Source: Candidatus Competibacteraceae bacterium (lineage in GTDB: Bacteria > Pseudomonadota > Gammaproteobacteria > Competibacterales > Competibacteraceae). Taken from it: a stretch of DNA of 6,806 nucleotides. The stretch spans positions 1 through 6,806 of the forward strand of contig JAAUQA010000177.1 in NCBI GenBank assembly GCA_012032855.1, written 5' to 3'. The position numbers and the translations under genes are program-made. Shown piece after piece: positions 1 through 6,721 of the stretch; position 1 is the stretch's first letter; every line of letters starts with the position of its first letter. The notes under the pieces were generated by a model. The model ran no database searches. It saw only the letters and a program-made list of their open reading frames with translations, and was not told where the DNA came from.

Positions 1-1951
1 ATCGACAGTTGCGTCTGGTAGCCTGGAACCGGCGCTTTCTAGAATTGCTGGGGTTTCCCACCGAACTGGTCCGGGTCGGCACCCCGTTTGAGGCGCTGAT
101 CAGCTACAACGTGGAGCGCGGTGAATACGGCCCGGGAGATGCCCAGTCGCAACGACAAGAACGCCTGAAGCTGGCCGGTTTTTTCCAGCCCCACCGTTTT
201 GAACGGACCCGCCCCGACGGGACTGTGTTGGAAATTTGCGGTAACCCCATCGCCGAAGGGGGGTTCATCACGTTGTACACGGACATCACGGCGCGCAAAC
301 AGGCAGAGACTGAGTTGCAGGAAAGTCGGTCTCGATTGGAAGCGCGGGTTACGGAACGCACGGCGGAACTCAAAACGCTGAATACCCAGCTGGCCACCGA
401 AGTGGCTTCCCACAAACAAACCGCCGCTGCTCTGCGCACCAGCGAGAATTGGATACGCTCCATCGCCGACGCGGTGCCTGCGCTGATCGCCTATGTCGAC
501 TCGGCGCTATGCTACGGATTCGCCAATAAAAAACATGAGGATTGGTTCGGCGTTGCACCCACGGCCATGATCGGAAAACCTTTCCAGGACATCATGGGGG
601 CTACGCTTTATGAGCGGTTACAACCCCAGGTGCAAGCCGCGTTGCAAGGCACGGAGGGCAGTGTCGAGTATGGAGATCAGCACAGTTGCAGACCGCGCGT
701 TGGAGATCTGTTTCTCCTTCATTCCGCATCGCAGTGATAGCGGAGAAATATTAGGTTTTTTCATGCTCGGTCAAGATTTGACCGAATACCAACACGCCCA
801 GCGGGCTTTGAACCGGGTACAGCGGATGGAGGCCATCGGTCAACTCACCGGTGGAATCGCCCACGACTTCAATAACTTACTAACCCTGGTCATGGGCAGT
901 CTCGCTTTCCTCAAAAAAAATCTTGAGAAAGAGCACGAGGCGATGACTGAGTGGCTGAAAGCCGTTCAGACAGCGATGAATGCGGCGCGCTGCGGGGCTG
1001 AATTGATTCGCCTGCCTGCTGGCTTTTTCGCGTCAGCAAAGTTTAAAACCCAAAGTGCTGTCACTGGCATGGCAGGCGTCCGAATTGGTGGATTTTCTCC
1101 GCCGCACCTTGGGCGAGACGATTAACATCGAAACGCATATCGCCGAGGATGTCTGGAATATCCTGGCCGATCCCAATCAATTGATGAACGCACTGTTGAA
1201 TTTGGCCATTAATGCCCGCGATGCGATGCCGAAGGGAGGAAAACTAATCATCCAAGCCGACAATGTCACACTCGACCCGGATCAGGTCGATCTTGACGCT
1301 GAACCGGGCGACTACGTTTTATTAACTGTGACCGACACCGGTATCGGCATGTCGCCCGAGGTTGTGGAACATGCCTTCGAGCCTTTTTTCAGCACCAAGG
1401 ATCCGGGGGCGGGTACCGGGCTGGGTCTTAGCATGGTGTACGGGTTCGTTAAGCAGTCCGGCGGTCACGTGCGCATTCAAAGCCAGGAAGGGAGCGGGAC
1501 AACGGTGGCTATTTATTTGCCCCGATCGTCCACCGTTTCTATCGACACAGCGCCGGAACCGAAAACCGAAGATGACCAGGAGGAGGGCGATGAGACCATT
1601 CTGCTCGTCGAGGATGATGCTGATGTGCGGCAGTTTATCCATCGCGTGTTGGATGAGTTGGGTTATACGGTTCGCGAAGCCGAGGACGGCCAGACCGCAC
1701 TGAACATCCTGGCATCTGATCGAACCATCGATCTGCTGCTTTCGGATCTGGTGATTCCGGGTCGCATCAGCGGCCATGACCTAGTCCGTGTGGCGCAGCA
1801 CCGACATCCGGGCATCAGAGTGCTCGGCATGTCCGGCTATCCGGATAAAGCTGCTCAAGAGCGTGCATTGTTGGGCTGTCCCATGTTGGATAAACCGTTT
1901 CAACAACACGACCTAGCACGGGCGGTTCGCGATGTATTAGAACAGGTTTAG
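1..1951 (+). pseudogene. PAS-domain hybrid sensor histidine kinase/response regulator, 5'-truncated by the window, two frameshifts
   Basis: This is a cytoplasmic hybrid histidine kinase: autophosphorylation on His, then transfer to its own receiver Asp. The frame is already open at the left edge (codons from nt 3), so the true start lies outside. With one base removed near nt 672 and one near nt 1012-1015 it reads as 648 residues. Order: PAS_7-type domain (about 1-95, starting LVAWNRRFLELLGFP), coiled coil (about 96-145, VTERTAELKTLN), PAS_4-type domain (about 147-265), HisKA with H-box GGIAHDFNN (His codon 862-864), HATPase_c with N-box NLAINARDAM (Asn codon 1211-1213), DTGIGM and GAGTGLGLSM boxes, then a REC domain (VEDDADVR, phospho-acceptor Asp codon 1745-1747, Lys codon 1892-1894). 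Frames used: 3-671, about 673-1014, about 1016-1951. All catalytic residues survive, so the breaks are sequencing errors or recent. No membrane segment is visible. Specific stimulus and output are not identifiable. Confidence 0.88.
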
Positions 1952-1961
1952 CCGGTGGTTT

Positions 1962-1967
1962 AGGGGA
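1962..1967 (+). promoter_or_regulatory. Ribosome binding site of the double-Cache gene
   Basis: AGGGGA lies 5 nt before the ATG at 1973. It overlaps an in-frame ATG at 1967, which therefore cannot use it; this decides the start at 1973 over 1967. The site is in the 21 bp between the kinase stop and the Cache gene, which supports co-transcription with the kinase. Confidence 0.6.
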
Positions 1968-1972
1968 TGATC

Positions 1973-2869
1973 ATGACTGATTTAAAAGCAACCTTTTGTA
2001 GGGTTCTGCTGTTCCTTTCCGTAGCGATGATCGCTAGCGGTACTTGGGCTGATGAAGTCAGTACGAAAAAAGCGGCTATTAGCCTAGTCGGCAAAGCACT
2101 GGCCCAAGTTGAGGCGATTGGGTTGGAGCAGGCGTTGGAGGATTTCAAACAACCCGACAACCCCTTTCAAGAGGGAGACTTGTATGTCTTTGTCTACGAC
2201 TTCGAAGGGAACAACTTGGCTAATTCCGTACCGCTGGACTTGCCCGGCGCTAACTTAAAAGACTTACGCAGTCCGGACGGTAAATTAGTGATCCAGCAAA
2301 TGATCGAAATGACCAAAGCCAGCGGCGGCGGCGCTTTCGAGTATGACTGGATCAACCCGGAAACTCAGCAGATTCAGTCTAAGATTTCTTATTTCAAAAA
2401 AATCCCGAATTTCGACGGATTTATCGGCTCAGGCTATTATCGGGCTGAAAAGCCTCCAGCCAAGAAAGAGTCCATTACCTTGGTCCGCCAAGCCTTGGCG
2501 CATATCGAAACGGTGGGGTTGGAACAGGCGTTGCAGGATTTTAAACAGCCTGATAATCCCTTTCGGGATGGCGAGTTGTACGTGTTTGTGTACGACTTCG
2601 TCGGCAACAATCTGGCTAATTCCGCGAAGATCACCATACCGGGTGTGAATTTGGACAAGAGCCTGGCGCAGGTACGCGGACCGGACGGCAAACTGGTGGT
2701 CCAACAGATGATTGAGATGAGTAAAGCGCGGGGTTGGGGCGCGTTCGAGTATGAGATGGTTAATCCCGTGACTCAGCAATTACAACCGAAAATTTCTTAC
2801 TTCCGGAAAATCCCCGATTTTGAAGGCTTCGTCGGTTCCGGGTATTACATTTCTAACCCCGAACAATAA
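1973..2869 (+). CDS. Secreted protein with two tandem single-Cache (sCache_2-like) sensor domains
   Basis: This 298-residue protein begins with a Sec signal peptide (hydrophobic VLLFLSVAMIASG, likely cleavage GTWA|DEV near residue 26). The mature part is two copies of one domain, residues about 36-156 and 168-292. Each has the order GLEQAL.DFKQPDNPF, LYVFVYDF.GNNLANS, PDGKLV.QQMIEM, then KISYF.KIP.F.GF.GSGYY, which I recognise as the Cache_2/single-Cache fold that binds small ligands outside the cytoplasm. There is no transmembrane segment after the signal peptide and no kinase or methyl-accepting domain, so it is probably a free periplasmic binding protein. The gene starts 21 bp after the hybrid kinase stop, so it is probably co-transcribed and might present a signal to that kinase (inference). 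An ATG six bases upstream (1967) is less likely because the ribosome binding site overlaps it. The ligand is unknown. Confidence 0.88.
   Translation: MTDLKATFCRVLLFLSVAMIASGTWADEVSTKKAAISLVGKALAQVEAIGLEQALEDFKQPDNPFQEGDLYVFVYDFEGNNLANSVPLDLPGANLKDLRSPDGKLVIQQMIEMTKASGGGAFEYDWINPETQQIQSKISYFKKIPNFDGFIGSGYYRAEKPPAKKESITLVRQALAHIETVGLEQALQDFKQPDNPFRDGELYVFVYDFVGNNLANSAKITIPGVNLDKSLAQVRGPDGKLVVQQMIEMSKARGWGAFEYEMVNPVTQQLQPKISYFRKIPDFEGFVGSGYYISNPEQ
2108..2440 (+). repeat. First copy of an internal Cache-domain duplication
   Basis: The stretch from about 2123 matches the one from about 2519 (offset 396 nt) at both DNA and protein level. Over the 36 residues from GLEQAL to NNLANS, I count 31 identities between the copies. 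The second copy carries four extra residues just before PDGKLV. The repeat is a coding duplication within one gene, not a mobile element. Confidence 0.85.
2504..2848 (+). repeat. Second copy of an internal Cache-domain duplication
   Basis: Partner of the copy at about 2108-2440. The codons differ mostly at third positions while the residues are kept, so the duplication is not recent and both domains appear to be under selection. Substitutions cluster around the middle loop (NLKDLRS against NLDKSLAQVRG), which might alter ligand binding. Confidence 0.85.
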
Positions 2870-2877
2870 GCAGCAGC

Positions 2878-3816
2878 CTAAAGCCCTCCGCCCCAGCGGT
2901 ATTGCCAAGCAATGCCGATAATATCGAAATCGCTGCCAGTGCGGGTAGATACTCCCGTGCTTGCGTAGAGCTTGACCGAGTTGTGCCGGTTGATCGGCAG
3001 AGCTACTGTGATACCCGCCCGCGAGTTCTTTTGCCGATCATCGTTTTCCACGCCATCGACAGTTGTGCGCCCGCCAGTGAAATACGTACCGTTCAAGGCC
3101 ACCCAAATGCCGTTGCGAAAGCCATAGATAAGACCACCTTGCACGGAGTAGATCGGATCCTGCTCACGTTTCATGCCGCTAAGAAAGTCGTCATTGTCCT
3201 CAAAAAAGGTCACCGCCGTGGCGAGTTCCAGCGTCCACGGTCCCCACGTTTTTGAAATTCCAAGCTCCGGCTTAACGAACCAGCGGTTGGTGCCGACGTT
3301 AACCAATTTGTTGTCATCGTATTGACCGGTAGGAATTGACACCTGCACGCTGGCGCCGATGATGGTGTTCTGCTGGTAAGAAGCAAACTCTTTGAGCGAG
3401 AGTGCAGGAGCGCCGAAAAGATTGACCGAGAAACGCAGCCGTGGGTCACCAAGGCCGGAAATTTCGCGTTCCTGGGGTTGACCGGCCAACTCCGCTGTTC
3501 CCGAGATCCAACTATAGGGCAGGATGACGTCGAACTTGCCGGACCGGCCCCATAAATCGAGAGCGCGTGCATAAGCGAGTACTGTATTGTGGGTCTGAAG
3601 GTTTGCATTCTCTAATGGCAACGCCGGGTCAGTCACCAAACCACCTTCGGCGTAGGCATAACCAGCGATAACAAAATTGACCCCGATAGGAATATTCGAA
3701 AAGGCACGCGGTTCGATCTCTTGTGCCCAAGTGTCCGCCGCGCTGGCGGCGAGAATCAATACGATAAGAGCACCTCTTGCCCATATTGAGCCAGTTTCAA
3801 TTCGAATTTGAATCAT
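2878..3816 (-). CDS. Outer-membrane beta-barrel transporter, phenol 'MetA-pathway' family
   Basis: The 312-residue product has a Sec signal peptide (hydrophobic ALIVLILAASAAD, likely cleavage DTWA|QEIEP after residue 31), then alternating beta-strand sequence typical of the family annotated 'transporter / putative MetA-pathway of phenol degradation' (PF13557-like). Recognisable parts are PRAFSNIPIGVNFVIAGYAY near the mature start, the DLWGRSGKFDVILPYSW stretch, GLGDPRLRFSVNL, and SIPTGQYDDNKLVNVGTNRW. The last strand ends in YRW followed by GGGL, so the usual C-terminal aromatic is displaced by four residues. The substrate is unknown; the family name comes from aromatic-degradation operons and no such genes are here. 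The gene is intact. It starts 51 bp after the patatin stop on the same strand and is probably co-transcribed with it. The ATG at 3816 lacks a good Shine-Dalgarno; AAGGA lies about 25 nt upstream. Confidence 0.85.
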   Translation of the reverse strand: MIQIRIETGSIWARGALIVLILAASAADTWAQEIEPRAFSNIPIGVNFVIAGYAYAEGGLVTDPALPLENANLQTHNTVLAYARALDLWGRSGKFDVILPYSWISGTAELAGQPQEREISGLGDPRLRFSVNLFGAPALSLKEFASYQQNTIIGASVQVSIPTGQYDDNKLVNVGTNRWFVKPELGISKTWGPWTLELATAVTFFEDNDDFLSGMKREQDPIYSVQGGLIYGFRNGIWVALNGTYFTGGRTTVDGVENDDRQKNSRAGITVALPINRHNSVKLYASTGVSTRTGSDFDIIGIAWQYRWGGGL

Positions 3817-3867
3817 GCTCTGACTCAGATGTGCCGCTATTTATCCTTGTTCTCGGGCTGGCAAGAG

Positions 3868-5119
3868 TTAAGGATTTTTTGACACAGTCAGCCCCGGCGG
3901 CGTTTTTTGCCAAGTATAGCCCTTGCGCCCTAACTGATACCCGTAATCGAATAGCGCCTGCATATACGCGGTGTCAAAATCTTCCTTGTGTTCGTGGGTA
4001 AAGTCCGCGCCGACATACGCCAGATTGAAGTCCAAACCATCGTGTTGCGCGGTTAGGTAAATTTTGTAGAGATCCCCGATACCCTGAGTTTGAATCAACG
4101 AAGAAATAGCCCGACCGACAATGCTGAGCGTGTTCCGTTCCACCGAAGCCCAGTCCGGGTCCAAGCGGGCATTACGGATAACATAGACCTCCCGCTCCCG
4201 CTCAGGGGCCTTAATGCCCCTTTGTCGGGCGATGTCGAACAGCCGGGGCGGATAGAGAAACACTTGCGCCATCGCCCCGCCGTCCCACGTGCATTTCCTG
4301 ATAGGCTTTACCGTCCACTTCGACGTCGATCATGGTCGGTGGGAACGCGCCGGGAATGGCCGCCGAAGCCAACATAATGGTATGGAATAGCTCTGTCGCC
4401 CGAGGATCAGAACTGGCGGCGATAGCACCCATATTCCAGATGACCGGGCGGCGGGCGTCAAGATTGGTGGTACTGATCAGCAACAACCGGCCCTTGTCAT
4501 TATATTCTGCGGCGATACGCGCCAACATTTCGCTGTCGATGTAACGGGAAATCAACTCATAGAGAGGGCGGTTGTCGGCCATGCCATCGCTAGTCAACGC
4601 CGCTAGTAGGCTGCGCGGCTTTAGTACGTCCGACGGACCGATGGTGGTGTAAACGGCCCGTAATTTGTCATCATAATCCGGTCCCAAAAAAGCAAACGGT
4701 GCAATCAATGCACCGGTGCTGATGCCGGTGACACCCTTGAACTCAGGCCGATTGCCGGTCTCGGTCCATCCCACCAGCAAGCCTGCGCCGAAGGCACCGT
4801 CATCACCACCTCCAGAAATCGCGAGGAAACTCACCGGTGGCAACGCACCCTGGCGCTGGTGTGCGGTGCGAGCTAAAAATGCTTGCTCGCGTTGAAAGGA
4901 AGCCAGGGCGTCGTCAACAAAGCCTTCAATATCGGATTCCACCCAGTAGCGGGCATTAGGGATGCCGGGAATTTCAGCCCGCGTCATGTCTTGTATCGGC
5001 ACGGCTTCCATACGGCTGGGCGATGCGCAGCCCTGCATGAGTAGGAACAGCGCAACGAACAGAACAGCGGTAATGGAGATCCTAGGCATGGTTAATCCAC
5101 AACGGTTGGTGTTGATCAC
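3868..5119 (-). pseudogene. Patatin-like phospholipase lipoprotein, frameshifted at the catalytic Asp
   Basis: This is a patatin-family serine hydrolase (Ser-Asp dyad, acyl-lipid hydrolase). The N-terminus has a hydrophobic segment ending LLMQGCASPS, a lipoprotein signal with Cys31 as lipidation site (the residues before Cys are not a textbook lipobox). Visible motifs: glycine-rich oxyanion loop SGGGDDGAFGAG (102-112) and nucleophile motif GISTG with Ser134. The Asp motif would be DGG at 279, but the frame breaks exactly there: + strand CCC at 4284-4286 carries one base too many. Deleting it gives MHVDGGAMAQVF and a continuous 416-residue protein ending at 3868. Uncorrected, the first part ends at 4211 with a meaningless tail. 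The GTG start at 5119 has AGGAG 8 nt upstream; an ATG at 5089 is the alternative. It is followed 51 bp later by the barrel gene. Native substrate is unknown. Confidence 0.87.
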
Positions 5120-5127
5120 GAGTCGCT

Positions 5128-5132
5128 CTCCT
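5128..5132 (-). promoter_or_regulatory. Ribosome binding site of the patatin gene
   Basis: On the minus strand AGGAG sits 8 nt before the GTG at 5119. No comparable site precedes the ATG at 5089, so this site supports the GTG start and a longer signal-peptide n-region. Confidence 0.6.
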
Positions 5133-5196
5133 AAGCCTTATCGATAAATCAGTTTTCTGGCGGATGGGATAAAGCTTACCAGTTTTCTCTTACCGT

Positions 5197-5472
5197 TCAG
5201 CGTACCCCAACCCTGTTCACAGGACCACCCAGGTTCACTCCCACTCCCGGCCGGACACCGTAACCCGGCGCCCCGACGCCCGGTGTTACTGCCCGCCGGG
5301 TGGTGCGCCGCGCCACGCCAGCATAACTGACTGGCGTGGCCGGTCGGCCAATGACCGCCTCCGCGGTAGCGATCAGGCCACCCTGCGGGTTTAGTCCGAT
5401 CTCTCCATTGCAGATCCAGCCGGCAATGGCGAGACTGAACAGCAACAAGTACTTGCGTATGCCTCGTATCAT
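5197..5472 (-). CDS. Small exported protein with the IGRP/SYAGVARRTTRR core, Gly/Val/Pro-rich tail
   Basis: A 91-residue protein of no function I can name. It starts with a basic stretch and a hydrophobic segment (YLLLFSLAIAGWI, residues 8-20), consistent with export or membrane anchoring. An AEA motif precedes the core at residues 41-60, IGRPATPVSYAGVARRTTRR, which recurs almost exactly in the neighbouring gene at 6367-6684. After the core comes a repetitive tail (PGVGAPGYGVRPGVGVNLGG) that replaces the Cys-containing tail of the paralogue. The ATG overlaps the DUF2092 stop (ATGA), and AGGAG lies 7 nt upstream, so the two are almost certainly translated from one transcript. The segment encoding TPVSYAGV contains a perfect 10-bp inverted repeat. 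Either it is a diverged paralogue or its C-terminus was replaced. Confidence 0.72.
   Translation of the reverse strand: MIRGIRKYLLLFSLAIAGWICNGEIGLNPQGGLIATAEAVIGRPATPVSYAGVARRTTRRAVTPGVGAPGYGVRPGVGVNLGGPVNRVGVR
5312..5340. repeat. Perfect 10-bp inverted repeat inside the small exported-protein gene
   Basis: GCCACGCCAG at 5312-5321 and its exact reverse complement at 5331-5340 enclose a 9-nt loop. It could form a stable GC-rich hairpin in the mRNA. It lies in the middle of the coding region, encodes conserved core residues, and lacks a following T-run, so it is not a typical terminator. The paralogous gene does not keep the symmetry. Confidence 0.7.
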
Positions 5473-6289
5473 TGACCTTCTCCTGTCGTTGCATCTGGCG
5501 GTAATTCATCAAGCCCAACGAGCGCATCTGGGCTCAGCTTCTCCGCTCCGTCTGGCGGATTGAACTGGAAAGCGTCCTGCGTTGCCGCAACGTCGGTTTT
5601 AAACTCCTTGACGCGCAGGGTATATTGCGGCGCGTTATTGAGGGTCTTGCTGGTTATCACTAATTTGCGCGGGATCGGTTGTTCACCCACCTCCACCCAG
5701 AGCTGCCAATCCGTGTCAAGTTGCGGAAAGCCAGATGTTCACACTGACGCCCATCGATGACGCCACGGCCGATATGCTTGGCCTCCAGGACGCCGGCAAT
5801 CAGTGCATCATAGGAATTAGAGAGCAATAAGTCGGCACCGGGCATCGCGACCCCATGGCCCATCCGCAGGGCTTCGATCAACTCATCTACGGTGCTCGGC
5901 CCCTCGAATTGCGCGTAGCCGTTGATGTTCTTGCCAAAGACGTTGACCGTCTTGCCATCAAAAACAGCTCCACCTCCGCGTAACCACCCACCCGGTGGGC
6001 ATGCAGCTTGTCCGGGCGACTTAGCAGCGCCCCGCCGGAATTGGTGAACTGAATTTTCTCCAGGAGCGGCGTGATGACCTCAATGTCGCTGTCGAACGTG
6101 AATTCGATCGTCTTTTGGTTGCCCACGTAGTCCGACATGGCCTTGAGGATGGCTTTAGCGTCGTCCTCGTTGGCTTGAGCGTGGCCACGGTTATGAAAAT
6201 GCTGCCGTGAAGATCAGGCATCCGGTCGCCAAGCGGCTCCACAGTCTGGAAGGTGTCAAATTATTGAGTTGCTGCATGTGAATGAACAC
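5469..6289 (-). pseudogene. DUF2092 family periplasmic protein, three frameshifts
   Basis: I recognise the DUF2092 family (predicted periplasmic protein, function unknown) from MSDYVGNQKTIEFTFDSD, SRPDKLHAHRVGGYAEVELF, DGKTVNVFGKN, ADLLLSNSYDAL, CEHLAFRN, DTDWQLWVEVGEQPIPRKLV and PQYTLRVKEF. These pieces lie in consecutive different frames: about 6289-6197, 6196-5962, 5960-5718 and 5717-5469. One extra base in AAAA (6196-6199), one base missing in the A-run 5960-5964, and one missing near 5717-5720 reconcile them into 273 residues (269 from the ATG at 6277). The N-terminus has a hydrophobic segment LATGCLIFTAAF and likely cleavage HAQA|NEDD, so it is exported. GTG 6289 is preferred because GAGG (6302-6299) lies 9 nt upstream; ATG 6277 is the alternative. 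The resemblance to LolA/LolB-like lipoprotein-carrier folds is a possibility only. Its stop overlaps the next gene's ATG. Confidence 0.85.
5480..5484 (-). promoter_or_regulatory. Ribosome binding site of the second small exported-protein gene
   Basis: AGGAG on the minus strand, 7 nt before the ATG at 5472, inside the last codons of the DUF2092 gene. It supports the ATGA-overlap start and translation as a separate protein. Confidence 0.65.
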
Positions 6290-6366
6290 AGGATAGTACC
6301 TCGTGAGTTGTAAAAAGAAGACCTTAATCAGATGAAATGTTTTTTTATTCAATTGCTTGTAGGTTT
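6290..6366 (-). other. Intergenic region before DUF2092, possible weak promoter
   Basis: The gap between the first small gene and DUF2092 is AT-rich compared with its surroundings. On the minus strand a TTGAAT box is followed after 17 nt by GATTAA, a poor match to a sigma-70 promoter. GAGG (6302-6299) is the presumed ribosome binding site for GTG 6289. I see no hairpin with a T-run, so a terminator is not supported. Confidence 0.3.
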
Positions 6367-6684
6367 TTATTGGACTCTAACTACGACATATTGGCCACCA
6401 GAAGCCTGGTAATAGGTCGTTCCGCATTGATAAAGGCTAGCGCCTTCGATGATCACGGTCGTACACCCGCGGGGAAGCGTCGCCACATAAACCGATGTGG
6501 CGTAAATCGCGCGGCGGGTAGTGCGCCGAGCGACGCCAGCGTAACTAAGCGGGGTCAAAGGTCTGCCGATCCTGGCCTGCGCCTCCGAGAGGACGATGTT
6601 GCTTTCAATAGTGACGTCAGCGACGATAATTGAAATCAGCGCAGCCGACGCGATGAGGGTTGCCTTAACCGTTGACTTGGACAT
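6367..6684 (-). CDS. Small exported protein with the IGRP/SYAGVARRTTRR core and two-Cys C-terminal motif
   Basis: A 105-residue protein. Residues 7-23 are hydrophobic (KATLIASAALISIIVAD) and an AQA motif at 35-37 directly precedes the core IGRPLTPLSYAGVARRTTRR (39-58). The C-terminal part, LPRGCTTVIIEGASLYQCGTTYYQ then QYVVVRV, has Cys74 and Cys87 that could form a disulfide after export; it resembles the short tyrosine-rich repeats of small secreted proteins annotated DUF6515-like (tentative). The start ATG at 6684 has AGAGGA 9 nt upstream. The gene is 37 bp after the upstream partial gene's stop and 77 bp before the DUF2092 start. It shares its core with the gene at 5197-5472, which suggests a duplication flanking DUF2092. 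Function unknown. Confidence 0.8.
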   Translation of the reverse strand: MSKSTVKATLIASAALISIIVADVTIESNIVLSEAQARIGRPLTPLSYAGVARRTTRRAIYATSVYVATLPRGCTTVIIEGASLYQCGTTYYQASGGQYVVVRVQ

Positions 6685-6693
6685 GCTTTTGTT

Positions 6694-6699
6694 TCCTCT
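6694..6699 (-). promoter_or_regulatory. Ribosome binding site of the first small exported-protein gene
   Basis: AGAGGA on the minus strand, 9 nt before the ATG at 6684, in the 37 bp between the upstream stop and this gene. It fixes the start codon and is consistent with polycistronic translation. Confidence 0.6.
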
Positions 6700-6721
6700 T
6701 TAAGAGTAGTTAACATGGGAT

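Noticed and set aside
1..11. An 11-base match between the left edge and about 3056-3066
   Set aside because: Short, alone, unrelated flanks and both inside coding regions; chance is enough.
660..680. Programmed ribosomal frameshifting in the kinase
   Set aside because: No slippery heptamer or clear downstream structure, and a second break of the same kind follows at about 1012-1015; error or mutation is simpler.
610..1125. Possible separate 171-residue protein in the middle of the kinase
   Set aside because: Its first 20 residues are out-of-frame reading of the PAS domain, and its last 30 or so are out-of-frame reading of the kinase linker. The middle is the second PAS end and H-box of the same kinase.
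2902..3255. Plus-strand open frame opposite the barrel gene
   Set aside because: It is antisense to a confidently recognised beta-barrel gene, has no domain or ribosome binding site, and its composition is that of a shadow frame.
5312..5340. Intrinsic terminator
   Set aside because: The stem is perfect but sits inside a coding frame and has no T-run after it on either strand.
5138..5527. 129-residue minus-strand open frame overlapping the DUF2092 end and the small exported gene
   Set aside because: It overlaps two better-supported frames, has no signal peptide or family resemblance and no good start.
6021..6242. 73-residue minus-strand open frame starting MEPLGDRMPD
   Set aside because: It is the out-of-frame reading of the DUF2092 N-terminal region; the signal peptide and family sequence lie in the other two frames.
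6290..6366. A strong promoter before DUF2092
   Set aside because: The best -35/-10 pair (TTGAAT, 17 nt, GATTAA) matches the consensus poorly, so it is kept only as a weak possibility.
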